NCBI RefSeq assembly: GCF_902148845.1
Contig: NC_043760.1
Coordinates: 19,318,295 to 19,382,294 of the forward strand
Source of the DNA: Salarias fasciatus
Taxonomy: Eukaryota; Chordata; Actinopteri; Blenniiformes; Blenniidae
Direction of reading: 5' to 3'
Length of the DNA: 64,000 nucleotides
The notes under the pieces were generated by a model. The model searched no databases and was not told where the DNA came from. It saw only the letters and a program-made list of their open reading frames with translations. The number at the start of each line of letters is the position of its first letter. The first letter of the stretch is position 1. Both the position numbers and the translations under genes were made by a program. Of the stretch, positions 1 to 10,818 are shown one piece after another.

Positions 1-119
1 GATTTTTTATTCAAACTGGTGTCAAATAGTTTTATACACTTTTAGCATTGTTTTTTGTTTTTCTATAAATGTGTTTCGGTCTGAGTAACAGACTTAGTAA
101 CATGACTTTCACCCTCCAG

Positions 120-1791
120 TACATGGCCAAACAGCGGGAGTGGGAGCGAGAGTTTCAGCTGAAGCGCGACAGGCAGCTGCTCCAGGAGGCTCTTTCCCTC
201 TACTTCTCGTCCCTTCAGCCGTCGTACCGCCACCGCGGGGCTGCTCCCATGCCTGCTGCAGGTAAAATATATGTCCTGGAAACAAAAGGTTAAAGGTGTT
301 TATTCAAGAAACACTACAGATGAGAATGTACTTCATTATTCACGTCATGATAGCGATGCAAGAAATCATAACAAAGCAGTTCTATTCATACCTGATATTT
401 GTGCAGGCCTGCCTCATTATGAGGACCTAAAGCTGGAGATACCAGTGGACTATGTGGAAGACTACACCCTGGAGGAAAGACTTGGTACTGCAGGAAGGCC
501 AGAACCTATGCAGAGCAAGAAGGTTCCCCAGGACCTCAGCGCAGTGTCTGGAAACAGCGGTGAGCACAAAGCAGACGGATTTCTAAACTTAATAGTGTAG
601 TGAGATTGCGAACTCAGTTGTGCTAAAAGTGGTTGCAAATGTTTTTTGGCAGACAACTTGCTCCAGAGGGTGTCAGCAGTGCTGCAGAAGCACAGAATCG
701 ACCCCAGAGAGCTCAGTCAGGAGCAGCTTTATATACTCGCCCTCATACTGGCTAGACAGGCCCAAGACAAAACAGGTAGACCAGGCCTACTTCCAGAAGA
801 TAATGTCCTAATCACTGTTGTGGGTCTATTAGAACAGCAAATGAAGACTAATCTGATTTTTTTTTTTTTCAATGTCTACTATTCCTCCATAGATCCAATT
901 GAAAAAGACCTCATCGCCCAGAAAGAGGTATGTCAACATCTGGAATCAGCAGTGATTTAAAAGCATCATGTAACCGTGAACATTTATGAACTGACAGGTT
1001 TCCTCGGAACCCCGTCAGATGCAGCTGCTGAAGACCGACACCGTGCCCAAAAAGCTGGAGAAGCCCGCTCTTTCCCCCGGCCCCCTGGACGCCCCCCCTG
1101 CCCAGTCTTCTGCCTCGCCGCCAGCGCCCACGCCCGCCCCCAGTGGGCCGGGGATGCCGCAGGTGGAGGGTACAGGGGGCAAACAGGAGTACGGATACAT
1201 CGTCACCAACCAGAGGTGAGCTCTCCAGCTTATCCCGGTTTAATTCTGTGGGTCTATTTATTCATGCAGTGTTTTTTTTTAATGACATTTCATTTCCGTT
1301 TACAGTCCTTTGACTCTGGACAATGGTGTTAAGCTGTTGTTGCTTTTGGCAAATAAAATCCACTTAACAGCGAGTAGTTTAATCAACATCAGGTGAGTCC
1401 GTACGAGTGTGTGTGTGTGTGTGTGTGTCTGAGCTCGTTGAGTTCACTACGTTCGTGGCCAACATGTGTGTGTTTTCTGTGTGCGTTTGCTGCCAGTCCT
1501 GTCGGGTCTGCGTTGATTTTCCGTATCCGGCAGAATGAACACAACATGACGGCTGCAGAGGTAGCTGCTAAAGCTGGTGAGACTCCAACCCGCACGACAC
1601 ACACTGACTTAACACATGAAGTGCTAAGTATGTGGACACATTATTTCGTCACATCTTTTTTGTTTGTTTTTTCTTCTTCAGCTGATTTTTTCTTTCTTTT
1701 CCTTTTCATTCTAACAGTGTCTGAAAAGGACTTCCTGGAGAGTGAGACAGGAATGAAGATTGTCCAGACCGGTGTGGGAGAGGTACTTGAT

Positions 1792-1838
<47 letters not shown>

Positions 1839-4800
1839 CACACAGCTCATCCTATCAGGAACATATGGAGCCGTCGTCAAGGCAACCGAGGATATAATCA
1901 GTCCTCTTTATTCGTTCCCATTTTCACTAATCTAATCATGATGGGATGAGAGATTATTAGATTGTGTAAAATCCCAACACACCACCGCCGTCTCGCTTCT
2001 TTTCTTTTTGTGTGTGTTTGTTTCTTGTGGAGATGAATATATGTCATTACCATAAAATGATCCATGTGCAGAAACCTAGAGGTGGAACGTAGAATTGGTT
2101 GCATCTTTAAAATGTGGATGGTAGATTTGAAATATTTTGAAGTAGCATTTAAATTTGATTCAGTTCTTTTTCATTGACCTTTCAAACATTCCTTATTCCA
2201 TTTTAAAGAAGCACAAAAAAGAAAAACCAAAGACCTGGATTGATCTCGCTCGTGCCTCTTCTACACGCTGATGTGAATCCATGTGTGACTATCTCTGCAT
2301 AAATCCCCGTGGACGGTGCGAGAAAGTGGGGCGACACCACATTTCACTTGTTGCCATGGCTTTTTATCTCAGCCAACCATCTCCCCTGCTGTGGCTCCCA
2401 GTTCCAGGTGCTATGGCAACAGTCACAAGTGTCATTAACATCAATATCCGCGGTTCACATAAAGCAGCCTGACTCCAGGCCTCTGAATCATCGCTGCAGC
2501 TCCCACTATAGATTAACGACAAGCTGCCCGTTTCGACTGGACGTGGTGGTGACAGAGACATAAACTGATTGCATTGATGGATCATATTAAAAGTGTGATT
2601 CGATGGGAGAAGGGTTTAAATCATACTGATTATCGCAGTGTATCGTGTGAAGTGCAATATTCTTGAGTATAAAATAACTAAATGATTTTTAATGGATATG
2701 AAGTTAATGATGTTAAAGTCCATGTGCTTAAATATTTCTCCTTTCAAATAGCAGTGCTGGATTAAAATTATAATCATTCATTAGTTTTCATTTTACTTCG
2801 TTAATTTTCTATCATTATAAATGTGCATTAATGCATAACGCATGGGAACAATCCATCACAGTCCATTTGCCAGATGTATGTTGTACATGTTGATATTGTG
2901 ATAATGACTAACGTTCAGCATGTTGTGCAGCCCTGATGCAGTATATCAATGCATTGCCCAACATTGGAGTTTTGGTGATACTGTAATATATTTTAATAGC
3001 ACAGCTGCAAATATTGTTGAGATTTACAGGTTGCATTACTCATTGTTTCCCTGCCATTCAAGTCGTATTAAGCTATTTGATTTTAAATGGCATGATATTG
3101 AAATTGATAATCAAGTTCTGATTTTCAAGGCAGTGGCTATAACAATGTTGTCTTAGAAAATCAGCTTCAGGTCTGTGCTTTGGCTTTGCTGTGTGGAGTC
3201 AGCAGGTTTTTTCACAGCAGAATCCCAGTTGTTACTTCAGCTTCCTTGAAGAGAAGAAACAGAGTCAATCGGGTTGATTTGTGATTCTAAATCTATCGAG
3301 TGTGAATGAGCGCCTGTGTGATTTATATTCATGAGTTTGCGCTACGCTCTGGCGTGACGACGGATGCAGGTGCTTGTTTTTCCACATTTTGCTGAAGAAG
3401 CAGGAGAGGCGTGGTGCACGTGTGTAAAAAGTGAAGCCATCACGTTGTAAATTCTTCGTGTTCCCTGCTGTGGGAGTGGGCGTCACTTCGAGGGTCGTTA
3501 AGGTAAACGGAATAAGATGATGAACCAGTTCAATGTCTCCTCTGGGGAAGATTTCACTTCCTGTATCGGTGTGTTGCGTCTCGTGACGATCTGCTGATCC
3601 CCACAGAGCCTCAGCTGTCTTGCCTGTGTGCTCTGGACGGTGCACCACCTTGACCTTTGAGACCGCTGCCTTTTAAACTCAACTTCATTGCTGATACAGA
3701 GAGACACATGTGCTCTGAAAATGAAATGACCTTTGAGTTACAGCGGCGAGGGGTTGTTTCCCTGGAGCCGCTTACCTCCTTGACTGATGTGCCTGTCGAG
3801 AAATGGAAATCGGCTCGCCACTCTTAACGCTGCCTCTCTTTTTCCTCTCTAGTTTACTGATGCGAGGAGTCTCCCTCAGGTCGCCCGGGTTTCCCAGGGC
3901 TCCAGCGGGACTGTCATCACCCTGGTTTCCATGGCAGTGGTTGGTGGCGTGCTGGTCGTGGCCATGGCCGTAGCTTGCCTCAGACACTATGCTCAGCAAG
4001 TCGCCAACAGCAAGCTTGGCCTGGGTCCAGAGGGCGGAGCGGAGACTCACTTTGACTACCAGGTAAGGCCACATAAAACCAGGAATATTTTTGTGTTTAA
4101 TCATAGTTTTGAGTTGGATTTGTTGTTTATTGAATAGATATCATGGTATTTCTTGGTTATGCACCTTTTGCACATATACTTAGCAGGATGCCGCAAGCGT
4201 GTGCTGGAATTGCGACCTTTTTCTCTCCATTCAGGAGCTATGTCGGCAGCACATGGCATCTAAATCCTCCTTGTGCCGCCAGGAATGTGTGGGAGGGGTT
4301 AGTAGCGGCATGGCGGGGTCCGCCATAGGCACGGGTGCCGGCGGCCGGAGGGGTACGGACACCTCCCGCGTCAGCAGCGTCTCCTCTCAGTTCAGCGACG
4401 GGCCCCAGCACAGCCCGTCCTCCACCCACAGCTCCACGCCGTCCTGGAGTGAAGAGCCCGCCCAGTCCAACATGGACATCTCCACCGGCCACATGATTCT
4501 GGTGAGCGCCGGTTGCGAACGTAGCCTCTACCGTAACCCTCCACCATCAATTTGCTGTATTTGTTTCCATTTATTGTCATTTGTTCTCTCGTCTCAGACG
4601 TACATGGAGGATCACCTGCGTAACAAGGACCGTCTCCAGAAGGAGTGGGAGGCGCTGTGCTCCTATCAGGCTGAGCCCAGCTCAGTCGCTGTGGCTCAAC
4701 TCCCAGAAAACATGGACAAAAACAGACACGTGGAGTCGCTCCCCTGTTAGTTCATCCATGATTCATCTCAGCTGTCTTTAAGCCGGGGTGTCAAACTAAT

Positions 4801-7245
4801 ATCGGGCCACGTACAATTGAAAGGCAGCAGCATAGAAAGCCCCACATTGGAGGATGGAATCGTTTTGAGTTGTTGAATCTTGTGAGTGGGGTGAGCAGCC
4901 TCTTCAGGTACGTGGGGGCATTACCATGTAAGCACTGATTTGTGAGACGGGTGATTGATTTTGTCATGAATTCTTGCTGAGATGGCGAGCCGGTGAAGTG
5001 TGTAAAGAATGGAGTATGATGTGTTTATACTTGTGCGCTTTCATCAGGATCCTGGCTGCGCTGTTCTGAGTGCATTGTAAATGTTTAGAGGCTCCTGCCA
5101 GGAGCTCCAAATCACAGTAAACTATTCAGAAGGAGACGGAGGTGTGCAGCGGTTGTTCTGCGTCGGGTAAAGTGAGTGGAGCTACGTTTCTGAGATGAAA
5201 GGAGATTTTGTAAGAAAGTGTTTTTGTGTGTCAATTGGCAATGAACAGGCAACAGAGCTGGTGGAGTCAGTTTAACGTGCAGCTGTTTCACCAGCGCATG
5301 ATTCAGAGTCAGAGCAGGTTTATCAAAGCAAATAGAGTGAACCAAGTCAGAGTCAAAGTCCATAAATAGAGTCCAGTGAAACGGGTCAAACAGAAAAAAC
5401 ATGACCTCCAAACAGACAGGAAACACCAGACACACTGAACTGACCAGACCCAACAGAGAGACCGACAGGACTAAATAGACTCAGGAGGGAAGGCGCTGGA
5501 AGGGGATTGGTTGATAGGATAATAGGAAACGTGAGGTGAGGGAGACGAAGGAAACAGGTAGAGACACAGACAGCAGGATGGGAAGTTCACAGAGGAGTCA
5601 GGGAGGATCCTGACTCTGTATCTCTGATCTCTCAGCAAAGAACAACACTACTACCCTCTGCTGTCAGTTCTGGGGCTCGCTGCTGTGTTTTGACCCATTT
5701 TCATTCTGAAACCGCCCACAGTGAACAAATTAGGAACAGCAATTCCTTTGTTAACACATTTATTTGTACAATTTGCAATGTCATCTATGAAGTGAGCCCT
5801 CTTGATGGCCAGTTTTGGCCCATAAGCCACATGTTTGACACCCCTGCTTCAAGCCGGTCATTATAATATTGGTGATATTCGTTCTTGATGTTATCAAGTA
5901 AAAAATTCGACACCTGCTTGCTTTTCCAGATGATCACTCTCGAGTAAAGCTGAAGACCGAAGTGAATCCCAGCAAGCATGATTACATCAATGCCAGCATC
6001 ATTGTAAGAACTCACCGAGGAATCTTAGACGCTACAGAAGAATAAGAATTCCTGGATTTACAGAAGTCCTTTTTAACTTCTCTGACTGCTTTGCCTGCTG
6101 TAACTAATGTGTTTACAACAAATAACTTTCAGATCTTTTTGTTTGCTTCTCATTAGTTTGACCACGACCCTCGCCAGCCAGCTTATATCGCCACACAGGG
6201 ACCTCTGCCCCACACTGTCACAGATTTCTGGCAGGTCTGTATCTTACCTGTTTTATTTCTTCTTTTTTTTGCATAATTTTTTTCATCATAATTAACTAAA
6301 ATTACTTTTTGAAGCGATATAGAAGACAGTGCTGACCACTGCTTGTGTGTATTCTGTTCAGATGGTGTGGGAGAACGGCTGCACGGTGATCGTGATGATG
6401 ACGGCTCTGGTGGAGGACGGAGAGAAGCAGTGCGAGCGGTACTGGCCCGACGAGGGCTCGTCTCTCTACCACATCTACGAGGTTAATTTCCTGTTGTTAT
6501 TCCCACAGCTTTGCTTTGCCGCAGAACAAACATCCAGAGTAATGCCTCCCCGGCTGTGCTGCCTGAAATATAAATTCGAGGAAAAAGGGCTCTTGAGTAA
6601 ACAATAGCATCTGTTGGCCTGTTTTCATGCGTGTGTGTTTTTTTTTTTCTGCTTGAGTTTATTTAGGATTATTCTCAATTTATGTTCACATAACCATAAA
6701 AAAAATGCTTTTTTCCTCTGACTTTGCTGTGTGCCTTCTCTCTCTCCATCAGGTGAACCTCGTCTCGGAGCACATCTGGTGTAAGGACTTCTTGGTGCGC
6801 AGCTTCTACCTGAAAAACGTTCAGACGCAGGAGACGAGAACCGTGACGCAGTTTCACCTGCTGAGCTGGCCGGCTGAAGGCATCCCCACCTCCACACGGC
6901 CGCTGCTGGACTTCCGCAGGTAAGAACACGACACAGCTACACACACCAGTGGCTCCGACTCTACGGTTGTAGCGAATCGGCGTATTTTGCTTTCAGTCCG
7001 GCTGTTTTTCATTTCGATGAAACCTTTGGCAGTTTGTTGATGAGTTGGTAATCGCAAACAGCTCCAGTCTTTTTTTTTTTTTTTTTAAATCAGTTGGACT
7101 CAGGGTTGACATGAATGGACAGACTGGACGTGGCTTTTCGATTACTAACATCAGTAACAAACACATGAGCGCAAAACTAAATTTCCTCACTGTGACCTTC
7201 ACCCTCGCTGGGTTAAACTTCCTGTCATTTCACGCCATGTCCATC

Positions 7246-7303
<58 letters not shown>

Positions 7304-8351
7304 TGCCTGCAGGCTGATAGGTTTGTATTTTAACATCTCCCAGTGTCATTTTTGTGGTTTGCAGCTAGTACTCTGGCTCCAGTTGCATAGTCACAAAAAT
7401 GAGCATTGGCAGGTGTGACTAGCTGCTGTGAGAGAGGCAGTGACTCTGTGGCTTCTCCTCCACCTGTCCTCTTCCGCTTCTTCCTCTCACTGCCCTCCTC
7501 ATCCTCATCCTCATCCTCCTGCATTTTAGGGTTTTTTTTTCTAATCCCTCTTCATTGTTCCTTGATAACACATATTCTCCACAACACACGAGCTGTAAAA
7601 AAAAAAGTCTGTTAATCCTTTATTATCTGCTTTTATAGCAGATTAATTGTGTTTGTTTGAAATTTCAAATGGTTAAATTTGAGAGGAAAATCAGTTGTTG
7701 TTTCAGAGCTTGGAAAAAACACTTTATAACCACACAAAACATCCTCTTTGTTCTCCTTTCTTTCTCTGCCGTCCCTTTTGGTCCCTGCTTTTCAGAAAGG
7801 TGAATAAATGCTACAGAGGCCGATCCTGCCCGATCATCGTTCACTGCAGGTAAAAATAGCCTCTTGGCTTGGTCACAGTGCAGATCTTTTTTGTTGGAGT
7901 GTGTTGTTGTGATTAAAATGCTCCCAGAGAGATGCTGTCACACGTTGACCGTCACCCTCTTGTCTGCCACAGTGACGGGACTGGCAGGACTGGGACGTAC
8001 ATTCTCATTGACATGGTGCTGAACCGCATGGCCAAGGGTGGGTCTTGTGTTTGCACACACACACACACACACACACAGTCTCGTATTTCTATCCTCGTGG
8101 GGACCGTCCATTGACTCCCATTCATGTCTAGCCCCTAACCCTGACCCTTACCCTAACCCTAACCCACACCACAACAAAGCCTAACCCTAAAGAAATGTTT
8201 TTGCACTTTTACTTTTTTCAGTAACAACAACATGGTCAAGAAAACACTGTTTTCCTACTTAGGACCGGAAAAAGGTCCCCACAAGGCACGTCGTTCCACG
8301 TTTTGCTATCCTTGTGGGGACATTTGGCCCCAACAAGGATAGAAATACGAG

Positions 8352-8408
<57 letters not shown>

Positions 8409-8983
8409 CACAGGCAGGGGGCAGCTACGCTGTTCATCAGTCTTAACTTCACCCTCGATCATAAGTGTGTGAAATAAGGGTGACAATGTGATTCATTAAA
8501 TCTAAATTGTATTACCTGCCGTGACCAGCAGAGGTCAATATGGTTAAATTTGAGTTGGAGAGCCTTGTCAATCCTAACAGATACTCTATAATTTTAAATA
8601 AGCATTTAAAACATTTCCCTTTTGACAAAAAAGAAAAGGTCGACAAATGTTAATGTTCAGTTAAGAACATATCCTGATTTGTACTAACGTGACTGTGTGA
8701 TGGCAGTGATGTTGTTTTTCTGGTTCTGGTGATCAGGGGTGAAGGAGATTGACATTGCAGCTGCGCTGGAGCACATCAGAGACCAGAGACTCGGATTGGT
8801 TCGCTCCAAGGTACAAATACTTTGTGTCTGTGCAGAAATTCAATTTCAATGCCATAAGACCCGCAGTCTAACTGGACACGTGTCTCTCTGTCCCGCCTCC
8901 ACTCCGATCAGGACCAGTTTGAGTTTGCTCTGACAGCAGTAGCTGAGGAAGTGAACGCCATCTTGAAAGCGCTGCCACAGTGA
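120..8983 (+). CDS. ptprn: Receptor-type tyrosine-protein phosphatase-like N (IA-2), 5'-partial
   Basis: Neuroendocrine dense-core-vesicle membrane protein, a catalytically dead receptor PTP that supports granule biogenesis and regulated secretion. Nineteen exons, all GT-AG and phase-consistent: 120-261, 407-559, 653-775, 893-927, 998-1215, 1306-1392, 1497-1576, 1718-1782, 3853-4062, 4235-4501, 4598-4745, 5930-6003, 6157-6234, 6362-6481, 6753-6919, 7796-7849, 7973-8037, 8737-8810, 8912-8983 (stop TGA). They give 743 residues; human IA-2 has about 979, so the signal peptide and RESP18-like N-terminus lie upstream. The mature ectodomain begins around [14 protein letters not shown] (exon 5). Exon 9 holds one transmembrane helix ([18 protein letters not shown]). 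Cytosolic landmarks include [22 protein letters not shown] and the PTP domain. The WPD-loop Asp is Ala (WPAEG, about 6867) and the P-loop reads [10 protein letters not shown], with Asp where active PTPs have Ala; both mark the IA-2 family. The C-terminus [15 protein letters not shown] and VRSKDQFEF favour PTPRN over PTPRN2. The exon 11 donor is the less usual GTTAGT. Confidence 0.96.
1393..1834. repeat. TG and CA microsatellites in ptprn introns
   Basis: A (TG)n run at 1407-1428 lies just after the exon 6 donor (1393). A (CA)n run at about 1793-1834 starts ten bases after the exon 8 donor (1783). Both are simple dinucleotide tracts; the coding exons at 1497-1576 and 1718-1782 lie between them. 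Confidence 0.9.
2350..2420. promoter_or_regulatory. Candidate paired RFX/X-box-like motifs in the 2-kb ptprn intron 8
   Basis: Intron 8 (1783-3852) has no coding sequence that I recognise. GTTGCCATGGC at 2350-2360 and GCTATGGCAAC at 2410-2420 each resemble an RFX X-box (GTTGCC-n-GGCAAC), in opposite orientations 60 bases apart. They sit in a balanced-composition block of about 300 bp (2240-2580) that differs from the AT-rich sequence around it. An enhancer role is inference only; chance matches are possible. Confidence 0.25.
4784..5846 (+). mobile_element. hAT-like DNA transposon, non-autonomous, in ptprn intron 11
   Basis: The left end reads CGGGGTGTCAAACTAATATC and the right end ATGTTTGACACCCCTG, inverted termini of the common CAGGGGTGTCAAA type of hAT elements. 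The insertion is flanked by probable 8-bp target duplications, CTTTAAGC (4776-4783) and CTTCAAGC (5847-5854), with one mismatch; 8 bp is the hAT hallmark. The 1063-bp element has no transposase reading frame that I can recognise. The left half carries sequence next to 'gggccac' and the right half 'ggcccataagccac', again typical of this group. It starts 38 bases after the exon 11 donor. Moderate age is suggested by the missing A at the left end and the mismatch between duplications. Confidence 0.8.
7249..7301. repeat. (CT)n microsatellite
   Basis: An uninterrupted CT tract of about 53 bases lies in the ptprn intron, about 80 bases upstream of the mir-153 hairpin. Confidence 0.95.
7335..7418 (+). 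ncRNA. mir153: mir-153 microRNA precursor in a ptprn intron
   Basis: The intron between ptprn exons 15 and 16 (6920-7795) contains a mir-153 hairpin in the host gene's orientation. The 3p mature segment begins TTGCATAGTCACAAAAATG and spans about 7383-7404. The 5p arm GTCATTTTTGTGGTTTGCAG lies at about 7345-7366. The arms pair through TCATTTTTGTG against CACAAAAATGA and CCAGTG against CATTGG, with a loop near GCTAGTACTCTGGCTCC. The seed TGCATAG is intact. Mammalian MIR153-1 sits in a PTPRN intron and MIR153-2 in PTPRN2, so position, strand and sequence agree. An A in place of the G of AAAGTGATC, and a GAGC end, resemble the fish b-type variant as I recall it. It is probably co-transcribed with ptprn in neuroendocrine cells. 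Precursor ends are approximate. Confidence 0.95.
8054..8404 (-). mobile_element. Small inverted-repeat element with telomere-like tract, flanked by (CA)n (copy A)
   Basis: The core (about 8079-8352) begins TCTCGTATTTCTATCCTCGT and ends AAGGATAGAAATACGAGA, so its termini are inverted repeats. Just inside the right end, GTGGGGACATTTGGCCCCA makes a further partial palindrome. The middle contains CCCTAACCCTGACCCTTACC and neighbouring CCCTAA units (8131-8166), resembling vertebrate telomere repeat. It is bounded on both sides by CA tracts (8054-8077 and 8353-8404). A near-identical copy in reverse orientation lies at 48091-48365, which shows that this is a dispersed mobile family. No coding capacity is visible. 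It lies in the ptprn intron between exons 17 and 18. The strand is assigned relative to copy B. Confidence 0.8.
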
Positions 8984-10375
8984 GACACACAACAGTGGAA
9001 TGCAGACACACACAAAGGAAGAAGAAGAAGAAGAAGAAGAAGAAGAAGAAGAAGAAGAAAAGCCTTCGCCCCAGAGGATGCATATGTATGATCTGGCCAT
9101 GTACGCCCATTACTGTACTCAAAATATTCCTCTGGAGCTCTTACTGCTTTCCTTTTCAGTATTTTTCCATTAATTCATCCCCTGGATTTAAAAATATATA
9201 TATCAGTTTGATTTTATCAAAATGGCAGCAGATGTTGGCAGATGCAAACATGACCCCATGGTGTGGTTAGTGAAGAAGTCTCAGTCTTTGCTCTCTGAAG
9301 TTTATGATTTACTGGAAATTTGTGAATCACCAGATGTGAAACGAATGGCATCACTGCCTCCAGGCTTGTTCGAATCCACATGAAAATTCCACACTGTCCT
9401 CCTCCTGAGTGGAGCATTGTGAGCTGTTCATGTGGTCATACGCTCAGGCGTGATCATGTGATTGCAGTAACTTTGCCAAACCCAAATCCACACTTTACAC
9501 AGGAAACTGTGGAATGTGAAATTTTGAAAGACAAAATTTGTGGCATCTTAAAAACAAAAGAAGAAAGAAAAGTTCCAAAACTAAAATTGAGGGAGAGATA
9601 CACGTGTGTCTGCTACTGTTAAAATATATGTCACACAATTGAATGGAAAACATGAATGATCTTTTTGAATCACAGTTTTGAGGAAACATGAGCATTGGTA
9701 ATTTGCATATCAACTCAACTTTATTTATCAGGCCTCGGACATTTTCAAATTCACTAATACTCCTTTATCAGGCTCACTTTTAATATTCAGTCTGGTATTT
9801 ACACTTTGCCCCAGCTTACTGCCACATCATTCATTCAAGTCTATCTTTTCTGGATGACAGTTATCCTCCTAAAAAAAAAAAAAAATGAATCAGCACCGAT
9901 ATATAATTTCCCACCAACACAGAGGGTTTTGTTTGAGCTGCTCCGAGAATCAGATTATTCTCCACTCCCCACACGGACTCGTTACAGGTGAAGGGCGTCC
10001 GTCACTCTGGGACACGCCGAGGATTTCCTCCATTGTAACTCTGAATGTGTCGTTCGATGTCCACCAGAACACTGTGTACTGCTGTCCCCTCTCTTCATTT
10101 CTGGCACGTTTTCTTTGTTCTGAGAATTATTCAGAAAACACGATCGTTTGCTTTCAGCGCTCCTCATTTTGTCATGGATGACGTGTGCCGACACTCTCTC
10201 TCCGATAGAGAATCCCTTTATCTGCTCTCCTGTCTCACTCAGTGTACCTCCCTGTGATTACTGTAAATAATCCATCTTGATGACTGTGTTATTTCATGTA
10301 GCAGACAAATAGAAAATATCTATAAAAATGTATTTTTGACTTGATCTAAATAAATTTGTGATGTGATGCAGCAGA
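8984..10375 (+). other. ptprn: ptprn 3' UTR with (GAA)n tract and polyadenylation signal
   Basis: Non-coding sequence follows the TGA at 8981-8983. A (GAA)14 run occupies 9018-9059, only 35 bases after the stop. An AATAAA at 10349-10354, followed by a TG-rich stretch, is the most likely cleavage signal, which would make the 3' UTR about 1.4 kb. Another A-rich run is at 9871-9885. The 3' end is inferred from the signal alone. Confidence 0.6.
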
Positions 10376-10767
10376 AAACAGACGCATCTCATGTGTTCGA
10401 GTGTGCAGTGGCATGTATTCGTTTAAATTATGTTGTTTCAAGTATTTCTTGGCTGCGTAAAGATGACTGTGAATCCCTTTGATGAATCAATGAATTACCA
10501 CAGCTTGAGAGTATTCAGCAGGGAATCCTTTATTTTCTCTGCTATATATGTGGAGGAGAACATTAGTTTTTTATTGTGCATCATTTCCAGCAAGCACAAA
10601 TGACTCCTATCAAACTCTTGTTCTTCTCTTTTTATGATAACTACACATCAAGTGCATCATTTCTAGAAGAAAATTAAAATAGTTTAATTCAAACATAATC
10701 TGAAGTATTTTCTCTGGTTTTTAAATACAAGGTTTCCAGTTATTGGCTTCACAGTGAGCCACACATG

Positions 10768-10818
<51 letters not shown>

